64,000 nucleotides of DNA, taken from JAWLGZ01 sp041690635 (GTDB lineage: Bacteria > Pseudomonadota > Gammaproteobacteria > Thiohalomonadales > Thiohalomonadaceae). Shown piece after piece: positions 33,530 to 41,672 of the stretch. How positions within the stretch are numbered: the stretch's first letter is position 1; each line of letters begins with the position of its first letter. The position numbers and the translations under genes were made by a program. The stretch is taken from assembly GCA_041690635.1 (NCBI GenBank), contig JAWLGZ010000004.1, positions 1-64,000 of the forward strand, given 5' to 3'. The notes under the pieces were generated by a model. It did not search any database. It had not been told where the DNA came from and was given only the letters and a program-made list of their open reading frames with translations.

Positions 33530-34093
33530 TCAGCGGCGCAACAGCACGTAGATGGCACCGGTGCCACCGTCGACCGGGCGCGCGGAGCAGAACGCCAGCA
33601 CCTCGTCGCGCTGGCGCAGCCAGTGGTTCACACGGATCTTGAGCACGGGCTCCCGGTGCAGGGAGCGGTTCCCCTTGCCATGGATGATGCGGACGCAGCG
33701 GATGTTGCGCTCGCGGCAGGCGTGGAGAAATTCGACCAGGGCGGTGCGGGACTCGGTGACGGTGAGGCCGTGCAGGTCCAGTTCGGCACCGATACTGAAC
33801 TGTCCCCGGCGCAGCTTGCGCAGCACGCTGTGCTGGAGCCCCGCGCGGGCGAAGAGCAGTTCGTCTCCGGTTTCAAGTTCCGCGGTGTCGATCGGCTCGG
33901 AGAGCATCTCGTCCACCACCCGGCGTTCGTCGGCAAGCCGTTGCTGCGGTACCGGCCGCGGGCGGCGGTGGTGGGGCGTGGTCCGCTCCTGGACCAAGGG
34001 GCGCGCATCCTTGACCGCTTCGCGGAAAAGGTGCGCGTCCTCCCTGCTGATCCCTTTGCTTCTTCGACTCACGAGCGGTGCGTCCCACATCAT
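33530..34093 (-). CDS. Smr-domain endonuclease-like protein
   Basis: 187 residues from ATG 34093 (the next codon is also ATG); a GTG 38 codons upstream would place the start in the surE promoter and lacks a ribosome site. C-terminal Smr domain with ELDLHGLTVTESR, IIHGKGNRS and HWLRQRDEVLAFCSARPVDGGTGA, all conserved. The E. coli members SmrA and SmrB cut DNA or rescue collided ribosomes. The N-terminal DAHLFREAVKDARPL segment resembles SmrB/YfcN. Which of the two functions applies is not known. Confidence 0.9.
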   Translation of the reverse strand: MMWDAPLVSRRSKGISREDAHLFREAVKDARPLVQERTTPHHRRPRPVPQQRLADERRVVDEMLSEPIDTAELETGDELLFARAGLQHSVLRKLRRGQFSIGAELDLHGLTVTESRTALVEFLHACRERNIRCVRIIHGKGNRSLHREPVLKIRVNHWLRQRDEVLAFCSARPVDGGTGAIYVLLRR

Positions 34094-34235
34094 CTGAAAT
34101 TGGCTGCTTCCCGATTCGGCCGCACTTCGCCTGGCGGCGTTCCCACCGGTTTCCCGCGTCTGGGCGATCGATAAGCCGGCGTCTGCCGAGGCGGAAAAGT
34201 CTATCACGCGGGGTGAGCCCGGGATGCGAATGCGG

Positions 34236-34241
34236 TATAGT
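34236..34241 (+). promoter_or_regulatory. Candidate -10 of surE operon
   Basis: TATAGT, 49 bases before the surE start, in the divergent region with smr. The -35 (about 34213-34218, TGAGCC) is poor, so this is only a candidate. Confidence 0.35.
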
Positions 34242-34289
34242 ACGCACGCTTGTGCGCGGGGACTGAAACCTGCCGCCTTTCAAGGATAT

Positions 34290-35051
34290 ATGAACATTCT
34301 CCTGAGTAACGACGACGGTTACCTCGCCCCCGGCATCCGCTGCCTGGCCAGCCACCTTTCCGTTATAGCGGATGTGACGGTGGTCGCCCCCGACCGGGAC
34401 CGCAGCGGTGCGAGCAACTCGCTGACCCTGGACAATCCGATCCGGGCGGTCCGCACGGAGGAGGGCGCCATCCGCGTGGACGGCACGCCGACCGACTGCG
34501 TCCACCTCGCCATCACCGGGCTGCTGGAAACGGAACCGGATATGGTGGTTTCAGGAGTCAATGCCGGCGCCAATCTCGGCGACGACGTCATCTACTCGGG
34601 GACGGTCGCCGCGGCTACCGAGGGGCGCTTCCTCGGCCTGCCGGCGATGGCGGTATCGCTGGTCTGCCGCCCTGGTGAGCCGTGCATCAATTTCGACACC
34701 GCGGCCAAGGCCGCACTGGTGCTGGTGGAGCAGCTCAAGGCCCACCCGCTGCCGCCCGACACCATCCTCAACGTCAACGTCCCGGACCTCCCGTGGGAGG
34801 AGATCACCGGGTTTGAGGCCACCCGGCTCGGCCACCGACACAAGTCGGAACCGGTGATCAGGACCTGTGACCCGCGGGGGCGGGACATCTACTGGATCGG
34901 ACCGCCCGGTGGTGAACAGGACGCGGGCCCGGGTACCGATTTCTTCGCGGTCCGTGCCGGCCGGGTCTCGGTCACCCCGATTCAGGTCGACCTGACGCGC
35001 CACAATGCGGTGGAACCGGTGGCCGACTGGCTCGGTGGCATTCAGCGATGA
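34290..35051 (+). CDS. surE: 5'/3'-nucleotidase SurE
   Basis: 253 residues; AAGGAT before ATG 34290. The metal-binding N7-D8-D9 of LLSNDDGYLAPGI and the SGxSN-type loop DRSGASNSLTLD are visible, along with VNAGANLGDDVIYSGTV. It dephosphorylates nucleoside monophosphates and helps stationary-phase survival. Starts the operon surE-pcm-yqaA-nlpD(-rpoS), in which each gene overlaps the next. Confidence 0.96.
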   Translation: MNILLSNDDGYLAPGIRCLASHLSVIADVTVVAPDRDRSGASNSLTLDNPIRAVRTEEGAIRVDGTPTDCVHLAITGLLETEPDMVVSGVNAGANLGDDVIYSGTVAAATEGRFLGLPAMAVSLVCRPGEPCINFDTAAKAALVLVEQLKAHPLPPDTILNVNVPDLPWEEITGFEATRLGHRHKSEPVIRTCDPRGRDIYWIGPPGGEQDAGPGTDFFAVRAGRVSVTPIQVDLTRHNAVEPVADWLGGIQR

Positions 35052-35704
35052 GCCGCCACCAGGGAATCGGCATGACCTCCCAGCGCACCCGCGAGCGGCT
35101 GGCGGCACGTCTGGGTGACGCAGGGATTCGCGATGTGCGTGTCCTGGACGTGATGCGCCGCGTGCCGCGCCACCTGTTTGTGGACGAGGCGCTCGCCACT
35201 CGCGCCTATGAGGATACCGCCCTGCCGATCGGCTATGGACAGACCATCTCCCAGCCCTACACCGTCGCCCGCATGACCGAGGTGTTGATGGAGGTGGAGC
35301 CGAAGAAGGTGCTGGAGGTGGGCAGCGGCTGCGGCTATCAGAGCGCCGTGCTGGCCCACCTGGTGGCAGAGGTCTATTCGGTCGAGCGCATCCAGGCACT
35401 GGTACGCCGGGCGCGGGAGTCACTCAGCGAACTGCGCATCAACAACGTCCGCCTGCGTCACGGCGACGGCTACGCCGGCTGGCCGGTGCATGCACCGTAC
35501 GACGCGATCCTGGTTGCGGCGGCCCCGACCGAGGTGCCGCCGGCCCTGCTGGAGCAACTGGCCGACGGGGGGCGGTTGGTAATCCCGACCGGCAACGGGC
35601 GCGAGCAGCGCCTCATCTGCATCACCCGCGAGGGCAACATCTGCCATGAGCGAGAACTGGAGCCGGTCAGCTTCGTGCCCCTGACCGCCGGGGTGGAGCG
35701 ATGA
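35048..35704 (+). CDS. pcm: Protein-L-isoaspartate O-methyltransferase
   Basis: 218 residues; ATGA overlap with surE. Motifs: GQTISQPYTVARMTE (family active-site Ser), SAM-binding VLEVGSGCGYQSAVLAHL and VIPTGNG. It repairs isoaspartyl damage in proteins. GTG/ATG choices inside the first ten codons exist (M9), but the overlap favours this start. Confidence 0.96.
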   Translation: MSRHQGIGMTSQRTRERLAARLGDAGIRDVRVLDVMRRVPRHLFVDEALATRAYEDTALPIGYGQTISQPYTVARMTEVLMEVEPKKVLEVGSGCGYQSAVLAHLVAEVYSVERIQALVRRARESLSELRINNVRLRHGDGYAGWPVHAPYDAILVAAAPTEVPPALLEQLADGGRLVIPTGNGREQRLICITREGNICHERELEPVSFVPLTAGVER

Positions 35705-36285
35705 AACTCTTTTCCCCACTCTACGCCCTGACCATGCGGCTGGCGGTTCACCCGCACGCCCCCCGCTACCTGGCGGGGCTCAGTTTCGCCGAGTCCTCCT
35801 TCTTCCCCATTCCGCCGGATGTCATGCTCGCGCCGATGGCCCTGGCACAGCCGGCCCGGGCCTGGCGGCTGGCACTCCTGACCACGGTCGCTTCGGTGCT
35901 CGGAGGCGCGCTCGGCTACCTTATCGGGCTGCTGGCGTTTGACCTGATCGCGCCGCTTCTCCATGAGTTCGGCTACTGGGACAGATACACCGAGGTCTCC
36001 GACTGGTTCGGCACCTGGGGCTTCTGGGCCATCTTCATCGCCGGTTTTTCACCCATCCCCTACAAACTGTTCACCATCGCCGCGGGGGTGATCGCGATGT
36101 CTTTTCCGCTCTTTTTGCTCGCATCTCTCATCGGACGGGGCGCCCGCTATTTCATGGTGGCGGGCCTGATGGTGTGGGGCGGTGAGCGGATGGAGCAGAC
36201 GCTCCGGCTCTACATCGACCGCCTTGGCTGGATTACCGTCATCGGTGCAATCATCGCCTATATCGCATTCAATCACAGTGGCTAG
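35701..36285 (+). CDS. yqaA: DedA-family (YqaA) membrane protein
   Basis: 194 residues, ATGA overlap with pcm. SNARE-associated/DedA fold: FAESSFFPIPPDVMLAPMAL and FSPIPYKLFTIAAGV, with about four to five membrane segments. The small YqaA branch sits between pcm and nlpD in many gammaproteobacteria. Probably a lipid scramblase or transporter-like protein of the inner membrane; its substrate is not known. Confidence 0.93.
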   Translation: MKLFSPLYALTMRLAVHPHAPRYLAGLSFAESSFFPIPPDVMLAPMALAQPARAWRLALLTTVASVLGGALGYLIGLLAFDLIAPLLHEFGYWDRYTEVSDWFGTWGFWAIFIAGFSPIPYKLFTIAAGVIAMSFPLFLLASLIGRGARYFMVAGLMVWGGERMEQTLRLYIDRLGWITVIGAIIAYIAFNHSG

Positions 36286-37084
36286 CCGACCCACAGCGCT
36301 GCTCGGAGGGTTGCTGCTGCTTCTCGCGGGATGCGGCACTACCCCGCATCCGGACCGCTACCGCGTTCATCATACGGTGGTGGCTGGCGAGACGCTCTAT
36401 GCCATCGCCTGGCGCTACGGCAACGATTTTCAGGAGCTTGCCGATTGGAACGGCATTGCGGCGCCATACGCCATCTATCCGGGCCAGCAGCTCCTGGTTA
36501 TCGAGCCGACCCGGGAGTTGGCGACTCCTTCCACGACGGTAAAGGTGTTCGACCGTGGCAGGCCGGTCGGCAGCCCGGACAGGGAGACGGCGCCGCAGAC
36601 ACAGCCGGCCGCCACGGCGGCCACCCGCCCCACGCCACGGCCCGCCCCGGTGTCTGCCGCGGCCAAACCGGCACCGAAGCCCGCCAGCACAAAGGCGCCC
36701 TCACCGGCACCGGTGCGGGTGACCTGGCGCTGGCCCACCACCGGGAAGGTCATTCAACGCTTCAAGCCGAATGATGGAAAGAAGGGGATCGATATACGGG
36801 GGATGCTGGGCCAACCGGTCGAGGCGGCCGCCGCCGGCGAGGTGGTTTACAGCGGCGATGGCTTGAAGGGATACGGGAATCTGATCATCGTAAAGCATAA
36901 TGACGAGTTCCTGAGCGCCTACGGACACAACCGAAAACTTCTGGCGAAAGAAGGTGATAGGGTGGCTTCTGGACAACAGATCGCGGAAATGGGGCAGACC
37001 GGAAAAGACGGGTCTATACTTCATTTCGAGATCCGCCGGAAAGGCCGCCCGGTGGATCCTGTGCTATACCTACCAAGACAATAG
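36278..37084 (+). CDS. nlpD: NlpD, LysM/M23 amidase-activator lipoprotein
   Basis: 268 residues from GTG 36278, overlapping yqaA by 8 bases. Lipoprotein signal with lipobox LLLAGC (Cys at residue 19), LysM domain about 33-80 (HTVVAGETLYAIAWRYGN), an Ala/Pro-rich linker, and a C-terminal M23 domain (about 150-268). In that domain the catalytic zinc ligands are lost (KGIDIRG in place of H-x3-D), as in other NlpD proteins that activate the amidase AmiC rather than cutting peptidoglycan. The rpoS promoter usually lies within this gene. Confidence 0.94.
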   Translation: MASRPTALLGGLLLLLAGCGTTPHPDRYRVHHTVVAGETLYAIAWRYGNDFQELADWNGIAAPYAIYPGQQLLVIEPTRELATPSTTVKVFDRGRPVGSPDRETAPQTQPAATAATRPTPRPAPVSAAAKPAPKPASTKAPSPAPVRVTWRWPTTGKVIQRFKPNDGKKGIDIRGMLGQPVEAAAAGEVVYSGDGLKGYGNLIIVKHNDEFLSAYGHNRKLLAKEGDRVASGQQIAEMGQTGKDGSILHFEIRRKGRPVDPVLYLPRQ

Positions 37085-37106
37085 TTAGATTGGGGAGCCG
37101 TATTTT

Positions 37107-38066
37107 ATGGCGAGAAAGCGTCAGACAGACGACTTTGAGGGAGATTTGCAGGAGCTGGACGGCGAAGCAGATGCCGAGTTGGCGGGGGAAGAGGAAAACG
37201 AAGAACCGACCACCTACGCCCCTGGCGAGGTGCCGGACAGCCAGTTGGATGCCACGCGAATCTACCTGAGTGAAATCGGATACTCCCCCCTGCTCAGTGC
37301 AGAGGAGGAGGTCTATTACGCTCGCCTGGCGCTGAGGGGCGACGATGCCGCCCGCAAGCGCATGATTGAGAGCAACCTGCGCCTGGTGGTGAAGATCGCC
37401 CGGCGCTATCTGAATCGGGGGCTGGCACTGCTCGATCTGATCGAGGAGGGCAACCTGGGCCTGATCCGCGCCGTCGAGAAGTTCGATCCGGAGCGTGGCT
37501 TCCGTTTTTCCACCTATGCCACCTGGTGGATTCGGCAGACCATTGAGCGGGCCATCATGAACCAGACCCGGACCATCCGCCTGCCGATTCATGTGGTCAA
37601 GGAGATTAACGTCTATCTCCGGGCCGCGCGCCAGCTTTCACAGCGACTGGACCACGAACCGACCCCCGAAGAGGTGGCCGCGATGGTGGATAAGCCGGTC
37701 GAGGATGTGAAGCGGATGCTCAGCCTCAACGAGCGGGTCACCTCGGTCGATGTACCGCTTGGGCGGGATGCCGACAAGTCGCTGCTCGACGCCATACCTG
37801 ACGAGAACAACACCGATCCCTCCGATCTTCTGCAGGATGGCGACATGCGGGAGAAGATCGACTCCTGGCTGTACCAACTCAGTGATAAACAGCGTGAGGT
37901 GGTGGAGCGGCGCTTCGGCCTGCACGGACACGACGTCAGCACGCTGGAGGAGGTAGGGAACGAAATCGGCGTCACCCGCGAGCGGGTGCGGCAGATCCAG
38001 ATTGAGGCGCTCAAGCGTCTGCGCGACATCATGGAGGGGCAGGGCTTCTCCGGCGAAGCGCTTTAG
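37107..38066 (+). CDS. rpoS: RNA polymerase sigma factor RpoS
   Basis: 319 residues, 22 bases after nlpD. Sigma-70 group 2: region 1.2 DATRIYLSEIGYSPLLSAEE, region 2 NLRLVVKIARRYLNRGLALLDL and FSTYATWWIRQTIERAI, region 4 EEVGNEIGVTRERVRQIQIEAL. The place after nlpD confirms RpoS over RpoD or RpoH. An acidic N-terminus (EGDLQELDGEADAE) is typical. Master regulator of stationary phase and stress. Confidence 0.97.
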   Translation: MARKRQTDDFEGDLQELDGEADAELAGEEENEEPTTYAPGEVPDSQLDATRIYLSEIGYSPLLSAEEEVYYARLALRGDDAARKRMIESNLRLVVKIARRYLNRGLALLDLIEEGNLGLIRAVEKFDPERGFRFSTYATWWIRQTIERAIMNQTRTIRLPIHVVKEINVYLRAARQLSQRLDHEPTPEEVAAMVDKPVEDVKRMLSLNERVTSVDVPLGRDADKSLLDAIPDENNTDPSDLLQDGDMREKIDSWLYQLSDKQREVVERRFGLHGHDVSTLEEVGNEIGVTRERVRQIQIEALKRLRDIMEGQGFSGEAL

Positions 38067-38091
38067 TCCAGAGACAGAGCAGTATCGACAG

Positions 38092-38125
38092 ACCGGCGGC
38101 AGGGCCACCCTGCCGCCGGTTTTTT
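38092..38125 (+). terminator. Rho-independent terminator of rpoS
   Basis: 13-bp perfect stem (38092-38104 with 38108-38120), 3-base loop and a run of six T. Textbook form, 26 bases after the stop. Confidence 0.96.
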
Positions 38126-38131
38126 GTTGCT

Positions 38132-38441
38132 GAAAAAAATTCACCGCGGAGGTCGCAGAGTGCGCAGAGGGGGCAACTGCAACAACTGCACGCGAAACGG
38201 CTGACTCCGCGACGGAGTGGAACAAAGGGCGCTTCGGATGAGCCGTCTTCCCGCGAAAGCGGGAACCCAGTCATTTGATTTTCCTGGACTCCCGCTTTCG
38301 CGGGAGTGACGAAAGATTGTTGGATGTGCCTAAAAAATCGGTACGGCTGTCGCGACTACCGTCGCATCTACAGCCGTTTCCTGTTCCTGTCGCCTGCTGT
38401 TTTTCCTCTGCGACCTCCGCGTCCTCTGCGGTGATGCTTTT
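38132..38441. repeat. Composite intergenic repeat, CCGCRGAGG family arms
   Basis: Left arm about 38139-38171 (TTCACCGCGGAGGTCGCAGAG) and right arm about 38404-38434 (CCTCTGCGACCTCCGCGTCC) are inverted copies of a common intergenic repeat. A second hairpin repeat is nested between them (38244-38311). A related element lies at 47548-47707 and a half copy at 63268-63311. There is no gene in this 310-base stretch. Confidence 0.85.
38244..38311. repeat. CCCGCTTTCGCGGGA-type intergenic hairpin
   Basis: Arms 38244-38270 and 38284-38311 share CCCGCGAAAGCGGGA / TCCCGCTTTCGCGGGA, ending in CGTC/GACG and CCCAG/CTGGA. It belongs to a hairpin repeat family widespread in proteobacteria and is nested in the larger composite. 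Confidence 0.9.
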
Positions 38442-38445
38442 TCTT

Positions 38446-38868
38446 TCAGAGCATCAGCAGGGCGGCAGCCACGCGGCGCCCTTCGGAGGCGAGGATGTTG
38501 AAGGTACGGCAGGCGGCGGCGGTGTCCATCACCTCCACCCCGATGCCGGCCGCATGCAGGGGGGCCGTGACGGCCGGATCCGGGAACCGGAAGGCGGCGC
38601 CGGTCCCAATCAGGGCCACTTCGGGGTTCAGATCCAGCAACAGGGCCAGGTGTTCCTCGCGCAGCTCTTCGAACCGCTCGGGTGGCCACTCCTCAATCAG
38701 CCGGTCAGGCAGCAGCAGGAAGCTCCTGGAGAGGTGTTTGACCGCCCGCTCGTCGGCCGACCTGCCGCCCGCATCGGGCGCGATCCCCGGCGGCGCCACG
38801 GTGATTTCGCCCGCCTTGTAGGCGGTCACGCTGTAGGTGGCGGCAACCGTGTCGTGGGATACCTTCAT
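38446..38868 (-). CDS. Mth938-like domain protein
   Basis: 140 residues. One Mth938/DUF498 domain (related to mitochondrial NDUFAF3): YKAGEITVAPPG, SFLLLPDRLIEEWPP, PEVALIGTGAAFRFP and MDTAAACRTFNILASEGRRVAAALL. The family has no proven enzyme activity; human NDUFAF3 helps assemble complex I. Single gene, convergent with rpoS across the composite repeat. Confidence 0.88.
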   Translation of the reverse strand: MKVSHDTVAATYSVTAYKAGEITVAPPGIAPDAGGRSADERAVKHLSRSFLLLPDRLIEEWPPERFEELREEHLALLLDLNPEVALIGTGAAFRFPDPAVTAPLHAAGIGVEVMDTAAACRTFNILASEGRRVAAALLML

Positions 38869-38879
38869 GGCTCTCGTGT

Positions 38880-38953
38880 CGTGAAGTGTGATGGGTGAAG
38901 GGTGACACGGAAAGGTTAGCGTTTCGTCGCTTTACCCTTCACGTTTCACCCTT
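38880..38953. repeat. GTGAAGGGTGA-type heptamer-like inverted repeat
   Basis: GTGAAGTGTGATGGGTGAAGG (38880-38906 region) faces ACCCTTCACGTTTCACCC (38933-38950), forming inverted arms of imperfect 7-base words. Same words recur at 42768-42836. Confidence 0.75.
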
Positions 38954-39062
38954 TCCAGCTCAATCGCCCGGGGCGCATTGACACTGCATTGTGCCCCCAT
39001 TAATGTTACCAGCTTTCTCTTTCGCCGGTCCTCGGCCAACCCCCACACACGGGAGCACTACC

Positions 39063-40274
39063 TTGAACGAAGAGTTCCCCAGAATCAAACGGTTACCGCC
39101 GTACGTTTTCAACATCGTCAACGAGTTGAAGGCCAAGGCGCGAGCACGTGGGGAGGATATCATCGACTTCGGCATGGGAAATCCGGACCAGCCCACGCCG
39201 CAGCACATTGTGGACAAGCTGGTTGAGGCGGCGCTGCGCAACAACACGCACCGCTACTCAATGTCGAAGGGCATTCCGCGTCTGCGGCGAGCGATCGCCT
39301 CCTGGTACAAGACCCGGTACGACGTCGACCTGGATCCCGAATCCGAGGCGATCGTCACCATCGGTTCCAAGGAGGGATTGGCCCACCTGGCTCTGGCTAC
39401 CGTGGGTCCCGGGGATGCGATCCTGGTACCGAACCCCGCCTATCCGATCCACCCCTACGGCTTCGTCATCGCGGGGGCCGACATTCGCCACGTGCCGCTG
39501 GTGCCGGGCGTGGACTTCTTCGCCGAACTGGAAAAGGCGATCAAGGACACCTGGCCCAAACCGAAGATGCTGGTGATCAACTTCCCCGGCAATCCCACCG
39601 CCCAGTGCGTGGATCTGGAGTTTTTCCAGAAGGTTATCGACATCGCCCGGGAGCATCAGATCTGGGTGATCCACGACCTGGCCTATGCGGAGATCGCTTT
39701 CGACGGCTACTTCGCCCCCTCCATCCTCCAGGTACCGGGGGCGAAGGAGATCGCGGTCGAGTTCTATTCCCTGTCGAAGACCTACAACATGCCGGGCTGG
39801 CGTGTCGGTTTCATGTGCGGCAACCCGACCCTGGTGGCGGCACTGGCACGGATGAAGTCCTATCTCGACTACGGCATGTTCACGCCGATCCAGATCGCCG
39901 CCATTACCGCCCTGGAGGGACCCCAGGACTGTGTGCGCGAGATATCGGATATGTATCAGCAGCGCCGCGATGTACTCTGCGACGGGCTGAATGCCATCGG
40001 CTGGGCAGTGGAAAAGCCCAAGGCGACCATGTTCGTCTGGGCGCCCATTCCGGAGCAGTTCCGTCACCTCGGCTCGCTGGAGTTCTCCAAGAAACTGCTG
40101 GAGGAGGCGAAGGTGGCGGTCTCGCCGGGTATCGGTTTCGGGGAATACGGCGACGACCACGTTCGTTTCAGCCTGATCGAGAATGCCCACCGCACTCGCC
40201 AGGCGCTGCGCGGCATCAAGGAGATGCTGCGCAAGGACAACACTAAAGAGGAGTCTCTCAAGTGCAGCCCGTGA
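39063..40274 (+). CDS. alaC: Alanine/glutamate-pyruvate aminotransferase AlaC
   Basis: 403 residues. TTG 39063 is chosen: GGGAG lies 8 bases upstream, and the sequence from there lines up with the start of E. coli AlaC (RIKRLPPYVFNIVNELK); the ATG 24 codons earlier has no ribosome site. Type I PLP fold: FGMGNPDQPTP, NFPGNPTAQ, VIHDLAYAEI, and the PLP lysine in FYSLSKTYNMPG. Makes alanine from pyruvate and glutamate. Overlaps hom by 13 bases. Confidence 0.93.
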   Translation: MNEEFPRIKRLPPYVFNIVNELKAKARARGEDIIDFGMGNPDQPTPQHIVDKLVEAALRNNTHRYSMSKGIPRLRRAIASWYKTRYDVDLDPESEAIVTIGSKEGLAHLALATVGPGDAILVPNPAYPIHPYGFVIAGADIRHVPLVPGVDFFAELEKAIKDTWPKPKMLVINFPGNPTAQCVDLEFFQKVIDIAREHQIWVIHDLAYAEIAFDGYFAPSILQVPGAKEIAVEFYSLSKTYNMPGWRVGFMCGNPTLVAALARMKSYLDYGMFTPIQIAAITALEGPQDCVREISDMYQQRRDVLCDGLNAIGWAVEKPKATMFVWAPIPEQFRHLGSLEFSKKLLEEAKVAVSPGIGFGEYGDDHVRFSLIENAHRTRQALRGIKEMLRKDNTKEESLKCSP

Positions 40275-41572
40275 AGGTCGGCCTGTTGGGCCTCGGAACC
40301 GTCGGCGGTGGTACCGTCAATGTCATTCGCCGCAATGCCGAGGAGATCGGCCGACGTGCCGGCTGCCCCATCGAGATCATCCAGGCGGCAGCGCGGGACC
40401 TGTCCAAGCCGCGCATCTGCGACACCGAGGAGATGACGCTCACCACTGATCCGCTGGAGGTGATCGACAATCCGGAGGTGCAGATTATCGTCGAGCTGAT
40501 CGGCGGTGACGGGCTGGCGCGCGAACTGGTCATGCGCGCCATCGAACGCGGCAAGCATGTGGTGACCGCGAACAAGGCGCTGATCGCCAAGCACGGCAAC
40601 GAGATCTTCCGTGCCGCCGAAGAGAAGGGGGTGATGATCGCCTTCGAGGCGGCGGTCGCCGGCGGTATCCCCATCATCAAGGCGATCCGTGAGGGGTTGG
40701 CAGCCAACCAGATCGAGTGGCTGGCGGGCATCATCAACGGCACCGGGAACTTTATCCTCACCGAGATGCGCGACAAGGGTCGCGATTTCGCCGATGTGCT
40801 CGCCGAAGCGCAGCGGCTCGGCTACGCCGAAGCGGATCCAACCTTCGATGTGGAGGGGATCGACGCGGCCCACAAGCTGACCATACTCGCCTCCATCGCC
40901 TTCGGTATCCCGCTCTCCTTTGAGAGCGTCTACACCGAAGGCATCACCCACATCACCCGCGAAGATGTGGATTACGCGGATGAACTCGGGTACCGCATCA
41001 AGCATCTGGGCATCGCCCGGCAGGGACCGAAGGGGATCGAACTGCGGGTTCATCCCACCCTGATCCCGGCCCGGCGGTTGATCGCCAACGTGGACGGGGT
41101 GATGAATGCGGTGGTGGTGAAGGGCGATGCGGTCGGGCCGACGTTGTACTACGGTGCGGGTGCAGGTGACGAACCGACCGCCTCCGCGGTGGTGGCGGAC
41201 CTGGTGGATGTGGTGCGTGCGCTCTCCTGCGAACCCAAGGCCTGGGTGCCCCACCTCGGTTTCCATCCCCAGGCACTCTCGGAGCCGAACCTCATGCCGA
41301 TGGATGAGGTGGAGACCGCGTATTACCTGCGGATGCAGGTGGTGGACAAGCCGGGCGTGCTGGCGGACCTCACCCGCATACTCGCCGAGCTGGAGATCAG
41401 CATCGAAGCGGTGGTGCAGAAAGAGCCGCCTGTCGGTGAAAGCCTGGTGCCGATCATCATGCTCACCCGCACCGTGCGCGAACGGCAGATGAACGCAGCC
41501 ATGGACCAGTTTTCCAGGCTTGGCGCCATCTTCGGCGACGTCACACGCATTCGCGTGGAGTATCTGAATTAG
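40262..41572 (+). CDS. hom: Homoserine dehydrogenase
   Basis: 436 residues from GTG 40262, with GAGGAG 9 bases before. NAD(P)-binding VGLLGLGTVGGGTV, the family signature GIINGTGNFILTEM, GYAEADPTFDVEGIDAAHKL, and a C-terminal ACT domain (about 355-430, QVVDKPGVLADLTRIL) for threonine feedback. Monofunctional, no aspartokinase. Works with ThrC downstream in threonine synthesis. Its stop codon TAG forms part of the first unit of the heptamer repeat that follows. Confidence 0.96.
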   Translation: MQPVKVGLLGLGTVGGGTVNVIRRNAEEIGRRAGCPIEIIQAAARDLSKPRICDTEEMTLTTDPLEVIDNPEVQIIVELIGGDGLARELVMRAIERGKHVVTANKALIAKHGNEIFRAAEEKGVMIAFEAAVAGGIPIIKAIREGLAANQIEWLAGIINGTGNFILTEMRDKGRDFADVLAEAQRLGYAEADPTFDVEGIDAAHKLTILASIAFGIPLSFESVYTEGITHITREDVDYADELGYRIKHLGIARQGPKGIELRVHPTLIPARRLIANVDGVMNAVVVKGDAVGPTLYYGAGAGDEPTASAVVADLVDVVRALSCEPKAWVPHLGFHPQALSEPNLMPMDEVETAYYLRMQVVDKPGVLADLTRILAELEISIEAVVQKEPPVGESLVPIIMLTRTVRERQMNAAMDQFSRLGAIFGDVTRIRVEYLN

Positions 41573-41664
41573 GGGCTAGGGATCAGGGGCTAGGGGCTAG
41601 CAGGTATAATGCCCTCAGCCTCCGGCTCCCGAACAGCCCCTAGCCCCTAGCCCCTAGCCCCTGG
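41570..41664. repeat. Inverted heptamer array, GGGGCTA / TAGCCCC
   Basis: Direct copies of AGGGGCT(A) at 41570-41600 (interrupted once) face four tandem copies of CCCCTAG at 41634-41664. The centre holds TATAAT at 41605-41610 but no good -35. It lies between hom and thrC and could fold as a large mRNA stem. Confidence 0.92.
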
Positions 41665-41672
41665 AAAGAGAA

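Noticed and set aside
34094..34207. Longer Smr protein starting at GTG 34207
   Set aside because: No ribosome site, unlike family N-termini, and intrudes on the surE promoter region.
41601..41615. TATAAT as a thrC promoter
   Set aside because: No -35 at 16-18 bases; embedded in the repeat loop, so chance is likely.
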